64,000 nt of DNA from Leptospira biflexa serovar Patoc strain 'Patoc 1 (Paris)' (GCF_000017685.1 NC_010602.1:2553501-2617500); one strand, 5' to 3'. Positions 25,360-37,600 are shown, counted from the first letter of the stretch. Translations and numbers: made by a program. The notes: generated from the letters alone by a model not told the origin.

Positions 25360-26859
25360 ATGAAAAAAGCCCTTCTGATCCTCGGGAACCAACTTTTTGA
25401 TTTGAGTTCCATCATTCCGAAAGAAAAACGATTGGAATACAGTGTCTTTATCAGGGAAGACAATGAGTTGTGTACTTACTATCGATTCCACAAACAAAAG
25501 ATTTTGTTTTTCTTTTTGGCAATGCGGGCTTATGCGGAAGAATTAAAGTCTCTCGGATTTTTTGTCCATTACGAACATTATGATCCAAACTCAGAATCGT
25601 ATGAAAATCAATTTTTAAATTTCATCCAAGTAAACAATATCCAAGAAATCCATTTTTTTGAAATCGAAGATACATTTTTTGAAACAAGAATGTTATCCTG
25701 TTTTCAAAAAACTGGAATCAAATGGATCCAACACAAATCTCCAATGTTTCTCACTTCGCGAAATGATTTTAAAGCATATTTACAAACACATAAAAAACCG
25801 TTTATGAAAACGTTTTATGAAGCGCAAAGAAAAACTTTCAACATTCTATTAAATGAAAAGAGTGAACCCATTGGCGGAAAGTGGAGTTTTGATTCTGAAA
25901 ATCGAAAAAAATTACCCAAAAATTATTGTGCACCTAACTTACCGAAAATCAAATTCTCAAAAAATGAAATAAAAACCTTTGATACAGTGGATACTCATTT
26001 CCCAAACCATCCAGGGAATACAAAAGATTTTTGGTTACCAACGGATAGAAAAGGAGCAAAACTTTGGCTACAGGATTTTTTAAAAGAAAGGTTTGTTCAA
26101 TTTGGTCCTTATGAAGACGCATTCTCACTTGATTTTCCTTTTTTACAACATTCAGTATTAACTCCATTTTTAAATGTTGGATTATTGACTCCCAAGGAAG
26201 TGATCGAATCCACTTTAGACTATGCAAAAAAAAATTCTGTCCCCATGGAATCGCTGGAAGGTTTTATCCGCCAAATCATTGGTTGGCGTGAATTCATTCG
26301 AGGGATTTATCAAAATTTTGGAGCTAAACAAGAGTCAATAAACTACTTTGGCCACAAACGAAAACTCACCAAACATTGGTATGATGGAACAACCGGGATT
26401 CCACCTCTCGATTTTGTCATACAAAAATGTAATTTGTATGGTTATGCACATCATATTGAACGATTGATGGTCGTTGGATCTCTTATGGTTTTGTTTGAAA
26501 TTGATCCAAAGGATGCTTACCGCTGGTTTATGGAAATGTTCATTGACTCTTCCGATTGGGTGATGGGTCCGAATGTTTATGGGATGGCACTCTTCAGTGA
26601 TGGCGGCATATTTGCCACCAAACCATATATATGTGGATCCCACTATTATCAAAAAATGGGTTCGTTTCCGAAAGGTGATTGGGAATTGGCTGTGGATGGA
26701 CTTTACTGGTCCTTCATCGAAACCCACAAAGATCAGTTTTCCAAAAACCCACGCACTTCTGTCCTCGTTGGAAATTTACACCGAATGCAAAAAGAAAGAA
26801 AGGAGATCATTTTCCACTCGGCAAGGCTCTGGAAGGAAACTCTCACCACACTCAACTAA
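25360..26859 (+). CDS. Cryptochrome/photolyase-family protein of the bacterial (6-4) lineage, Fe-S ligands missing
   Basis: The 499 residues follow the prokaryotic (6-4)/FeS-BCP layout: an N-terminal lumazine/antenna domain (ALLILGNQLFD, FIREDNEL), then the FAD-binding helical domain with GFIRQIIGWREFIRGIY, HHIERLMVVGSLMVL and DWVMGPNVYGMALF. In typical members a cysteine-rich stretch follows the KPY motif and binds 4Fe-4S. Here the equivalent region (KPYICGSHYYQKMGSFPKG, then ELAVDGLYWSF) keeps one nearby Cys and lacks the others. It may repair DNA photoproducts or sense blue light without a cluster. The start is ATG at 25360. Confidence 0.85.
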   Translation: MKKALLILGNQLFDLSSIIPKEKRLEYSVFIREDNELCTYYRFHKQKILFFFLAMRAYAEELKSLGFFVHYEHYDPNSESYENQFLNFIQVNNIQEIHFFEIEDTFFETRMLSCFQKTGIKWIQHKSPMFLTSRNDFKAYLQTHKKPFMKTFYEAQRKTFNILLNEKSEPIGGKWSFDSENRKKLPKNYCAPNLPKIKFSKNEIKTFDTVDTHFPNHPGNTKDFWLPTDRKGAKLWLQDFLKERFVQFGPYEDAFSLDFPFLQHSVLTPFLNVGLLTPKEVIESTLDYAKKNSVPMESLEGFIRQIIGWREFIRGIYQNFGAKQESINYFGHKRKLTKHWYDGTTGIPPLDFVIQKCNLYGYAHHIERLMVVGSLMVLFEIDPKDAYRWFMEMFIDSSDWVMGPNVYGMALFSDGGIFATKPYICGSHYYQKMGSFPKGDWELAVDGLYWSFIETHKDQFSKNPRTSVLVGNLHRMQKERKEIIFHSARLWKETLTTLN

Positions 26860-26967
26860 TCCTGTCTCCTGTTGCTGTGGTTCGTTGCGATTTGGAAAGG
26901 CGAATCCGATTCAGAAAAAATTTCCGAACCAGTTGACAAATCTAACAAAATGTTTCAGTTCCGGTAT

Positions 26968-27025
26968 AAATTTAGATTAAATCTAAATTTTTTTGCTTGC
27001 CCAATTAATTAGATTAAATCTAATT
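26968..27025 (+). promoter_or_regulatory. Two PerR/Fur-type boxes upstream of katG
   Basis: A perfect 23-bp palindrome lies at 26968-26990 and a perfect 19-bp palindrome at 27007-27025. Both share the 7-1-7 core TTAGATT-A-AATCTAA, with centres 37 bp apart. A further half-site (AAATCTA) lies near 27032. The 7-1-7 geometry is the one used by PerR and Fur. PerR is the known peroxide regulator of catalase genes in Leptospira, so PerR repression of katG is the likely function. Confidence 0.85.
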
Positions 27026-27040
27026 CTATACTAAATCTAG

Positions 27041-29281
<2,241 letters not shown>

Positions 29282-29659
29282 ATGATGGAACAATTCAGTC
29301 GCAAACAATTTGTAAAACGATTGGTTGTTCTTTTCACCACTCTCTCCCTTTTCGGGGGAGAGAGTGAAATTATTGGAAAAGAACCAAAAAAAGAAGAGAA
29401 ACTCATCCCAATCCCTGATGGGGAAAAACCTGTCTCAGAAAATGATCCCACCGCACAAGCATTAGGTTTCCACCATAATGCAAAAGATACTGACTTTATA
29501 TTGTTTCCAGAGAGAAAATTACCCCAATCCAAAAATCAGGTTTGTCTACAATGCGCACAGTTTACAAAACTAAATGATGGTTGGGGAAAATGTACGATTC
29601 TCACATCTGGCGTGGTATCGAATATGGGATGGTGTTCTGCTTGGTCAAAAAAATCTTGA
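29282..29659 (+). CDS. High-potential iron-sulfur protein (HiPIP)-like
   Basis: The mature part matches HiPIP: DPTAQALGFHHNAKD, then four cysteines as CLQC, GKC and GWCSAW for one 4Fe-4S cluster. The N terminus MEQFSRKQFVKRLVVLF resembles a Tat signal, with Arg-Lys in place of the twin Arg, as expected for a cofactor-loaded exported protein. The ATG begins at the base after the katG stop (a second ATG is 3 nt on), so it is co-expressed. HiPIPs are periplasmic one-electron carriers; supplying electrons to the exported peroxidase is an attractive inference. Confidence 0.88.
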   Translation: MMEQFSRKQFVKRLVVLFTTLSLFGGESEIIGKEPKKEEKLIPIPDGEKPVSENDPTAQALGFHHNAKDTDFILFPERKLPQSKNQVCLQCAQFTKLNDGWGKCTILTSGVVSNMGWCSAWSKKS

Positions 29660-29713
29660 TTTGAAATCTATCTATTTTTTGATTCACTCGAAGGTTAGGA
29701 GACCCGACATTCC

Positions 29714-32283
29714 GTGGATCAAAAAATTCAGATCGACTATATATATTTACTAGATTGTTTAAAAGAAGTATTGGAAGAGATAGGGCAAAAAGATTTAATC
29801 CCCTTTTTACCTTTCGATCTAAGTATTTCACCTAACAAAAAACAAAAAAACAAACAAAAAAAATCAGCGAGCTCATTAGCCTTTGTTTCCAACTCCTCAA
29901 TATGGTGGAAGAAAATGCCGCTGCCCAATTCAGAAGAAAACAGGAAAAAGAAGATGGCTTCACAGCACTATCTGGACTTTGGGGTCAATCTTTATTCAAA
30001 GCAAAAGAATACGGATTCACTCACAAAGAGATACTACCTATTTTAAAAGAAATTATATGTGAACCAGTTCTAACCGCCCATCCAACGGAAGCTAAACGTG
30101 CCAGTGTATTAGAAATACACCGAGACTTATATTTACTCCTCGTAAAAAAAGAGAATAAAATTTGGACAGATCTAGAACAAAATACCATTCGGGAAGAAAT
30201 CAAAGTCCAACTCGAAAGACTTTGGCGAACAGGAGAAATATTACTTCATAAACCCGACATCAGAAGTGAAAGAAGAAATATCGAATACTATCTAAGGAAT
30301 GTATTTCCAAACGTCTTACATGAGTTAGACCAAAGATTTTTCCATGCGTGGGAACAATCAGGTGGACACCTTGATGATGTATCTGATCCCAAATTAATAC
30401 CAACTATTCGATTTGGAAACTGGATTGGAGGTGATCGTGACGGTCATCCTTTTGTTACAAATGAAATCACAAAAGAAACATTAACTTTAATTAGTCAATA
30501 TGCTAGAGAAATTCACAAAAACAAATGCATTGAACTTACAAAATTTTTATCTCTATCTGATCGCATCCAATCGCCACCTATAGAATTTTTAGATCGATTA
30601 GAATTGTGGCACGAAGAGCATAAATCCATTTCACCAGAAGTTAAAAATCGAAATCCAAATGAACCTTGGAGACAATATTGTAGTTATCTAATCGAAAAAA
30701 TCGATAATCAAATATCAATTCAGGAATATTCAGAACATTTATTATTTTTACGAGAATCACTGATTGCGATTGGAGCTAAAAAAATTGCAAAGCATTATGT
30801 TTTTCCTATGGAAAGACTTACTGTTTCGATAGGGTTTCATTTGGCTAAGACAGATATTCGTCAAAACTCCGTGTATCACGCAATTGCAATTGAACAAATT
30901 TTGAAAACTTCCGGGAAGGAAGAATGGAACTATCGTGAGTGGACTGAAGAAAAAAAAATACAATGGATTTTAGATGAACTTAAATCACAAAGACCTTTCC
31001 TCTTACAAGATTCAGATCCTGGAAAAGAGGCATCAAACATTCTATCAACTTTCAGATCCATCAAACAATTTATCTCCGAATTTGGAACAAGTGGTATTTG
31101 TAGTTTTATCGTAAGTATGACCCAAAGTCTATCAGACTTACTGCTTGTTTATTTATTCTTAAAAGAGACGAATTTATTAGAATATCATGAAGACAAAGGT
31201 TTCCTTTCACCCTTCCAAGTGGTTCCACTATTTGAAACTATAGAGGACTTAGAAAGATCTCCAGACATATTGGAAGCATATCTGAAACAAATAATCGTAA
31301 GAAACTCCTTTGTGAACCAATCCATTCAAATTATGTTGGGTTATAGTGATTCCAATAAAGATGGAGGAATATTTGCAAGCCAATGGAATTTATATGCAAC
31401 GGAGATAAAATTAACTGAAATTGCTAAACGTCACCATTTTAAACTTAAATTCTTTCACGGTCGTGGTGGGAGTATTTCAAGAGGAGGCGGTAAAACACAT
31501 AAATTTTTAGATGCCCTTCCCCATGGCACATTGGATGGAGAAATTCGAGTTACCGTACAAGGCGAGTCAATTAGTCAACAGTATGCAAATAAAATTACTG
31601 CTATTTATAACTTAGAATTGTTTCTTGCAACTACTACAAAAGTTACATTACGGCATCAACGGAATCAAAAAAAGAATCATCCTGCATATCCAATTTTGGA
31701 ATCCTTGTCCCACCAAACTAAAGATACTTATACAGATTTGTTGAATACAGAAGGTTTTTTAACTTTTTTTTCACAAGCAACACCAATTGATGCAATCGAA
31801 AACTCAAAAATTGGATCGCGACCTTCTCGAAGAACAGGTAAACGCACTTTCAATGATTTACGTGCGATCCCTTGGGTATTTAGCTGGAGCCAATCGCGAT
31901 TTCATTTGCCAAATTGATACGGTGTTGGCTCTGTTCTTTATGATTTAAGTCAAAATAATAAAGAAAAGTTCCTGATTTTAAAAGAAGAAATCAACGAATG
32001 GCATTTTTTAAATTATTTAATTAAAAATAAGATCCTAACCAAAATAGATGTAGAATACAAAAAAACTATGGATGTTCTTTACAATTTACGAGGAAAAGAA
32101 ATTGGAGAAGTAAGACCGTCGCTGATTGAAACTCTCAAATTAAGAGAGTCAGGTCTTTGTATTCTACATGAAAAACAAATCGATTTACTTAGAGAATGGA
32201 GAAAAAATCAAAACGAGTTTTTATTAGAAGAATTATTAGTAACTGTGAATGCAATTGCAAGTGGTTTGCGAACTACAGGATAA
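29714..32283 (+). pseudogene. ppc: Phosphoenolpyruvate carboxylase gene with a frameshift and an in-frame TGA
   Basis: The combined frames give about 856 residues, normal for PEPC. Motifs are EPVLTAHPTEAKRAS, GNWIGGDRDGHPFVT, MLGYSDSNKDGG, FFHGRGGSISRGGGKTH, VTVQGESISQQY and the C-terminal GLRTTG. Two lesions exist. A one-base phase change lies in the A-rich stretch 29837-29863 (ending in A8). The TGA at 31915-31917 replaces the conserved Trp in the LPGWYGVG motif (here LPN-stop-YGVG). Everything else is intact and conserved, so inactivation is recent or these are sequence errors. PEPC would supply oxaloacetate to the TCA cycle. Start is GTG at 29714. Confidence 0.85.
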
Positions 32284-32286
32284 TTT

Positions 32287-32312
32287 ACGTTCCTTCATTT
32301 GAGAAGGAACGT
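32287..32312 (+). terminator. Hairpin terminator between ppc and the convergent small gene
   Basis: ACGTTCCTTC (32287-32296) pairs perfectly with GAAGGAACGT (32303-32312) around a six-base loop. ATTTAACTTTTT follows on the plus strand. It lies 3 nt after the ppc stop. Confidence 0.75.
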
Positions 32313-32322
32313 ATTTAACTTT

Positions 32323-32628
32323 TTAAAGTTTACCAGCTTCTTCTTCGTATAGTTTTGCATCAGCTTCAAACTTTTCAGCCAATTCGATCATTTCTGCTTT
32401 GCGATTATCTTGGTAAATTGCCTTACCACCTTTTTGTGCTTTCGCTAAGCCTCGGTATTTTGTTGCTAAATCTTTATGTTCCTTTGCAACTTTCAATAGA
32501 TAGGATTTTACCACTTTTTTTTCTTCAGGTGTATTTGCCTTTTGAACTAACACTTTTTCAATGTCTTCCAACGCAAAAATTGAAGTAGCAGCGAATGCTA
32601 AGATTAGAATCGATAGTTTTTGAATCAT
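32323..32628 (-). CDS. Small exported helical protein, function unknown
   Basis: GGGAG stands 6 nt before the ATG. A signal peptide ends AATSIFA, leaving about 82 residues of charged helix rich in Lys and Glu (ANTPEEKKVVKSYLLKVAKE, AEKFEADAKLYEEEAGKL). The composition fits a soluble periplasmic helical bundle or coiled coil. No family is recognised. It converges on ppc. Confidence 0.75.
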   Translation of the reverse strand: MIQKLSILILAFAATSIFALEDIEKVLVQKANTPEEKKVVKSYLLKVAKEHKDLATKYRGLAKAQKGGKAIYQDNRKAEMIELAEKFEADAKLYEEEAGKL

Positions 32629-32803
32629 TTTTATCTCCCGTTCTTAGACAACTAAGCAGAAAAAAAATCAAAAAAAAATATAATTCAGGAAGCGCATTTT
32701 CTAATGATATTCCAATGCTTCGCATAACGTGCCTAATGTTTGTGCAATTTGTTTATAAAATCATGTTTAAAACTCAGGTCGTTTCCGTTGGAATCTAAGA
32801 CAT

Positions 32804-33304
32804 TCATTTCCATTGACAATTCATAAGATCCACTTTTTCAAACACCCAAGGTTTGTGTGCATGTTTTGCATTTTTGTCTTCTATCAAATCAAACGATGTA
32901 GCAAGGTTTGACATAGACTCAAAACTCAAATAGAAGGAAGTGTCTTTCATTTTGGTTCTTTTTGGGCAAAGATCCACACCATCTGATTTTAAAAATGAAT
33001 AATGAGTGCCTAAATCATCTCGGAAGACCATACCTTCTTTTAACACACAAACTCGTTTCCAATCCTTCGTGTGTAGTTTCAATTTGGTTTCTGAGTCTGT
33101 GATACAAATTTGGTCAAGAACAACCACTCCTAAAAACTCAGCTTTCAATTCACAACACTTAGGGTTCATACTCCAGTTACGTTTGGTGACCAGTTCGGTT
33201 TCAGAGGATAGGTTTTCTGCCACTTGGGTGGATGGTGATGAACAGGCGAAAAAAAACAAACTACTCCCAATCATAAACCATGTAAGATATACAAATCCCT
33301 TCAT
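32804..33304 (-). CDS. Lipoprotein, function unknown
   Basis: The signal ends in the lipobox SLFFFAC, with Cys near residue 21. The mature 145 residues contain CC in NPKCCELKAEF and further cysteines in QICIT, RVCVL, DLCPK and NCQW, so a disulphide-rich fold is likely. There is no recognisable domain. It stands as a single gene. Confidence 0.72.
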   Translation of the reverse strand: MKGFVYLTWFMIGSSLFFFACSSPSTQVAENLSSETELVTKRNWSMNPKCCELKAEFLGVVVLDQICITDSETKLKLHTKDWKRVCVLKEGMVFRDDLGTHYSFLKSDGVDLCPKRTKMKDTSFYLSFESMSNLATSFDLIEDKNAKHAHKPWVFEKVDLMNCQWK

Positions 33305-33445
33305 ACAATCACCAATCCCATTGAAATTTCATACGATTACCCCATACGAAAACCCAAAATTCTATCTTTTTTTAAAAAATATTTTCTTTCAACATCAGAT
33401 TTTGTCCTAGGGCCAGAGTAAGGTTGTATCCAGAAGAGGTCGATC

Positions 33446-33727
33446 ATGGATTACGTAGAATCACTTTTAGAAGAATACTTTGATGTTTCCCAAACATTAC
33501 AATTGGGTCAAGAATGGTTAGAGAGTTTACTTGCCATAGAAGAAGAGATTTGTTGGGAATTTAATGTTCCAACGACAAATAAATTTAGAGATTTGTTTCG
33601 ATTGATTCCGTCTGGAATTTCGAAAGAAAATTATGTAGCCACATCGATCCAAATCCTTTCTCGAGAAAAAGCAAGGTACTACTATAAACCGAACCATACA
33701 GTATTTCATCAATCCAAAGCAGCCTAA
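33446..33727 (+). CDS. Small acidic cytoplasmic protein, unknown
   Basis: AGAGGT precedes the ATG. The 93-residue product is acidic at its N terminus (VESLLEEYFDVSQTLQLGQE) and ends basic and polar. No signal peptide, membrane segment or known motif is seen. Its stop overlaps the stop of the convergent recQ gene (33724-33727). Coding status is supported by the ribosome site and residue composition only. Confidence 0.6.
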   Translation: MDYVESLLEEYFDVSQTLQLGQEWLESLLAIEEEICWEFNVPTTNKFRDLFRLIPSGISKENYVATSIQILSREKARYYYKPNHTVFHQSKAA

Positions 33728-35169
33728 GTTGAGATCGATGCATTGAGACATCGATCACAATTGTTGCAAGAGGTAAATGGTGAATCAAAATATTGGTGGA
33801 TAAACTTTCTTCTACAATCTTCCGTCTTGGTATATTGAAGCATTTGGTAGAGGCGTTTTCCACCTTCTTTTTTTTTGATTTCCAGGTCTTCTTGTACAAA
33901 GAGGGATGGATCCCAAGGATTTTCTATTTGTAAGGTACCTTTCTCTAAATCACCAGAAACGAGTCCCACACGACATAACAAATTGATTGCTGTCTGTACG
34001 CGGTGGTCTGATTTATTTTTATAAGTCATAAAAGACTGGATGGTTTGGTAATCCAATGCAGACAGTTGGTTTTCTTTTTGCACCATCAATTGGTATAATT
34101 TTTTTAAATATCCAAGATCTGGATTTTGCCAATCAATAAAATCCATTTGAATCGCTAAATCATCTTCCGTATAAAATAGTTTACATTGAGATGGTTTTCC
34201 GTCCCGACCTGCTCTACCTATTTCTTGGTAATAGGCTTCGATACTACCTGGAATTTGTACATGGTAAACATTGCGGACATTTTTTTTATCGACACCCATT
34301 CCAAATGCATTCGTTGCAAGTAGGATCACTTGATCAGATGTAAGGAACTTAGAGAGTGTGGCACTTCTATCTTGATTGGATCGTTTTCCGTGGTAAACCA
34401 AATGCCGTATTCGTTTGGTATCCAACCAATGACTCATTTTTTCTAAATCTTGGATCAAACTAAAGTATAAAATCGAAACCTCTTGGTTCGACTTTAATTC
34501 TTCTAATATCAATTTGTATTTGGTATCCGTATCAAAACATTCCGTAACTGATAAATGTAAATTGGGACGAAACAATCCATCATCAAAAATTTGAATGTCT
34601 TTCGGCAAAATACCCATTTGTTCCAGAATATCATTTTGCACGCGTTGGGAAGCGGTTGCCGTTAGCGCAATGGTGGGTGGAAATTTTAAAATTTCACGGA
34701 ACCACCTAATTTTGGTATAATCGGGGCGAAAATCATGCCCCCATTGACTGATACAATGTGCTTCGTCTATGGCAAGTAAAGAGATTGGAATGGATTGGAT
34801 CACTTCCAAAAATTCTTTTTTTTGAAACCGTTCGGGAGAAACATATACAATTTTCCATCCACCAGAGTTTAATCTTTCATAACGCTCCATTCTTTCGGAA
34901 CGACTCAAACTCGAATTGATATAGGTGGCATTGATCCCTTTTTTTTGCAAAGAATCCACTTGGTCTTTCATTAGTGCAATGAGAGGAGATATAACGATAC
35001 ATGTCCCTGGCATTTCCAAGGCCGGGATTTGGTAACAAACAGACTTCCCCATACCTGTTGGCATGAGTACGAGCGCATTACCACCATTTAATACATGTTC
35101 AATGACAGATTTTTGGTTCCCTCGAAACTCGGAAATGCCAAAGGTTTGCAGTGGTAAATTCAATTTCAT
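33724..35169 (-). CDS. recQ: ATP-dependent DNA helicase RecQ
   Basis: Helicase motifs are all present: FRGNQKSVIEHVLNG (motif 0), LMPTGMGKSVCYQ (Walker A), IDEAHCISQWGHDFRPDY (DEAH plus the RecQ aromatic loop) and YYQEIGRAGRDGKPS (motif VI). The zinc cysteines of the RQC region are near the end (CRRKF, CNNCDRC). At 481 residues it lacks the winged-helix and HRDC parts of E. coli RecQ, as do other short RecQ proteins. It unwinds 3'-5' in recombination and repair. Start ATG at 35169. Confidence 0.95.
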   Translation of the reverse strand: MKLNLPLQTFGISEFRGNQKSVIEHVLNGGNALVLMPTGMGKSVCYQIPALEMPGTCIVISPLIALMKDQVDSLQKKGINATYINSSLSRSERMERYERLNSGGWKIVYVSPERFQKKEFLEVIQSIPISLLAIDEAHCISQWGHDFRPDYTKIRWFREILKFPPTIALTATASQRVQNDILEQMGILPKDIQIFDDGLFRPNLHLSVTECFDTDTKYKLILEELKSNQEVSILYFSLIQDLEKMSHWLDTKRIRHLVYHGKRSNQDRSATLSKFLTSDQVILLATNAFGMGVDKKNVRNVYHVQIPGSIEAYYQEIGRAGRDGKPSQCKLFYTEDDLAIQMDFIDWQNPDLGYLKKLYQLMVQKENQLSALDYQTIQSFMTYKNKSDHRVQTAINLLCRVGLVSGDLEKGTLQIENPWDPSLFVQEDLEIKKKEGGKRLYQMLQYTKTEDCRRKFIHQYFDSPFTSCNNCDRCLNASIST

Positions 35170-35252
35170 GAGCTTTCGCCACTCTGCAACATACTGGATA
35201 ATTTAGAGACAATTTTTCGTTTGAAATGAATTCATCCAAAAAGAATCACTTC

Positions 35253-36845
35253 TCAAACCAATTGTAAAAATCGTTTTCTGTATTCCGTTGGAGTTTCTCC
35301 CATCACTCGTTTGAAGGCATCATTAAAGGCTGACTTGGAATTAAACCCAACGGCAAAGGCAATGGTGAGTATATTTTTTTCAGGATCTTTTTCCATCAAC
35401 TGACAGGCTTCCCGAATTCGATACCCATTGATCCACTGGTTAAAATTGATGCCCTGTTTTTGATTGATGATGGCAGACAACTGATCCGTCCTCAATCGGA
35501 ATTTTGAAGCAACATTTTGTAGATTTAAATCTTCATCCAAATATAATTTTTCAGTAACTAAGGCAGAATCAATGTCCTTTAAAATTTGATCTGAGTTTAA
35601 ATTTGCTATCCTTTGTTCTGAGAGTCGCGGTTTCGAAACAGTGGCAAAAAAGATTGGAACTTCTTTTGTTTCCTGAATCCTTGCAAAAAGTGCAAACTGG
35701 AATAAGATAATTTCAAAAAAGTTTCCGTATTGAATGGCATTTCGTAAAATAAAATGATCTGGTAAAATGTTAAACGCATACAAATTGAAAGAGATGATGG
35801 CAAGAAGCAAACAAAACCATGCGACGATATAGTATTTTGCCATTTGGTATTTTTGGAAAAAAACATAAATACCTGCACCCATGAGCGTAAAAGAGACAAA
35901 AATCGCTAAAAAATGAATGGTTTGGTCAAAGATAATGTGTTTCCAAAAAAGACTTAGGATGGCATTGGAAACAACCAAAACCGAAAAGACAATCATCACT
36001 CGATTCAATTTTGGCATTCGTTTGGAAAGTAACAAAAATGAATTCGAAAAAAGGATCACACTCCACAAGGCAATCGATCCAAAAAACACAAGACTACGGT
36101 CATTCCAACGAATCCAATCGGACCAAAGATAAATTTTTCCATATCCTGTATAACTGATTTGGTAAAAACCAGAACACAAAATATAAAAACAATAATACAA
36201 AAAACTAGTGTTCCGAGTATTAAAATAAATACTGAGATTCAAAATAAACACAATGAGTAACACACTAAAGAAAACTAAAAAATGATCTCGCGTTTCCATT
36301 ACTGATTGTAAGATTCCATCCTTTGTCAAAAGTTTTGGCGCGAATAAAAAATTCGAAACTGTCTTTGCTTCTAAATAAAACGTGGGATGGTCTTTTAATG
36401 ATTTCGTATCAATGGAGAAGATAGGAAAAGGATGATTTGGAAATAAATGTTTTCTCTTAGGAACTAAATCACCTTCGGTAGTCCATTTGCGACCAGATCC
36501 TGTCCACTGCACAAGTTCAATCGAATCGAAGTAAGCAACTTGATTTTCCAAATACAATTCGTCTGGAATTTCTTTGTCCAACCATTCGACTCGAAAAAGG
36601 ATTGGCTCTGTATAAAAACCCAGTTGTAAAGGAGCATCTAATTTTTTCCAGTCCAATAGAGTTAGGTTTCTTTGGTCCCAGTTTTCCTTCACTGAAACTG
36701 ATGCGTAAAACAATCGAAACCGTTTTTCGGAAAGCTCCTCCTCCCCCATCTGGCAATTCCCAAAAAGGAATACCATTATGATGACTACCCATTTCCGAAC
36801 GTTCAGTACCCGAATAGATTGTCCAAAGAAACTCATCCTTTCCAT
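35253..36845 (-). CDS. 7TMR-DISM sensor fused to an AraC DNA-binding domain
   Basis: A signal/lipobox-like start (VVIIMVFLFGNC) leads to an extracytoplasmic jelly-roll domain (7TMR-DISMED type, about 150 residues). About seven membrane helices follow (FLVFFSVLLIVFILNLSIYF onward), then a cytoplasmic AraC tail with NLQNVASKFRLRTDQLSAIIN and TIAFAVGFNSKSAFNDAFKR, ending GETPTEYRKRF. It would bind a ligand outside and act on DNA from the membrane. The start is uncertain: ATG at 36845 or 36836 gives the signal directly, and an open frame reaches 36902. Confidence 0.85.
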   Translation of the reverse strand: MERMSFFGQSIRVLNVRKWVVIIMVFLFGNCQMGEEELSEKRFRLFYASVSVKENWDQRNLTLLDWKKLDAPLQLGFYTEPILFRVEWLDKEIPDELYLENQVAYFDSIELVQWTGSGRKWTTEGDLVPKRKHLFPNHPFPIFSIDTKSLKDHPTFYLEAKTVSNFLFAPKLLTKDGILQSVMETRDHFLVFFSVLLIVFILNLSIYFNTRNTSFLYYCFYILCSGFYQISYTGYGKIYLWSDWIRWNDRSLVFFGSIALWSVILFSNSFLLLSKRMPKLNRVMIVFSVLVVSNAILSLFWKHIIFDQTIHFLAIFVSFTLMGAGIYVFFQKYQMAKYYIVAWFCLLLAIISFNLYAFNILPDHFILRNAIQYGNFFEIILFQFALFARIQETKEVPIFFATVSKPRLSEQRIANLNSDQILKDIDSALVTEKLYLDEDLNLQNVASKFRLRTDQLSAIINQKQGINFNQWINGYRIREACQLMEKDPEKNILTIAFAVGFNSKSAFNDAFKRVMGETPTEYRKRFLQLV

Positions 36846-37012
36846 TTTCCATACAGTATAAAAAAGGAAAGGAATGTCAAAATCATTTCCTACATGGCAC
36901 AATCCTTACCGAAAAACGAGTTTCCTACCGTCATTTACATCCATTCAAAAATTAGAATAGATTTAAATATCGAAGCTTCCTTCTCATTTTGGTAAGGATG
37001 GATTCAACTTTC

Positions 37013-37600
37013 CTAATTCGTCTCACCACAACTGGAGGTAACGGACATCGTTGCCCCAGAACCTCCAGAATACCTTAAATTGATTGTACAAGGTAAACTT
37101 CGGACCGTAAACGAACGTGGTTGGGTATAACAAACGGAAGCTCCACCTTCCCGCAGATACCCATAATAATAAAAGGGAGAAGTATTTGTGGCAGGAGAGG
37201 CAACAAAATCCAGATAACGAGAGAAAGTTCCATTGGCAATGTTTGTGGCTTCGGCGGCAGGTTGCGTACACGCTGCATCATAATACAATCCAGCCCGCGT
37301 CGCAACGGCGCTACTATCATTAAAAAAAACCACTTGGGCAGGCGCAGTGGAGAGACCCGTTACGAGTGCTGTTAACATTCTTGTATCTTCACAATCGGAC
37401 TCAGATTGGTTCCCGACGGGAAAAACAGTTGTTGATTTTGATTTTTGATTGGTTTGGTTATCTGTTGTTACATTCGGAAGGTAAGCAAAACAACTTTTCT
37501 TTTTTTCACAATTCACAAATAGGAATTGAATTCCAATGAGAAAACATATACCATTTAGTAGATGTAGAGGGTAGTTTGATTTTATTTTCTTGTTACACAT
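37013..37600 (-). CDS. Lipoprotein, function unknown
   Basis: AAGGA precedes the ATG, and the signal ends in FLFVNC. The mature region of about 165 residues has repeated Ala/Thr/Ser-rich strands and several cysteines (SDCEDTRM, DAACTQPA, VCYTQP, LPCTIN, SSCGET), suggesting a disulphide-stabilised beta fold. This resembles short leptospiral surface lipoproteins but I cannot name a family. Confidence 0.72.
   Translation of the reverse strand: MCNKKIKSNYPLHLLNGICFLIGIQFLFVNCEKKKSCFAYLPNVTTDNQTNQKSKSTTVFPVGNQSESDCEDTRMLTALVTGLSTAPAQVVFFNDSSAVATRAGLYYDAACTQPAAEATNIANGTFSRYLDFVASPATNTSPFYYYGYLREGGASVCYTQPRSFTVRSLPCTINLRYSGGSGATMSVTSSCGETN

Noticed and set aside
31915..31917. TGA in ppc as selenocysteine or a recoded Trp
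   Set aside because: The replaced residue is Trp, no selenocysteine context is seen, and TGA acts as a normal stop in neighbouring genes.
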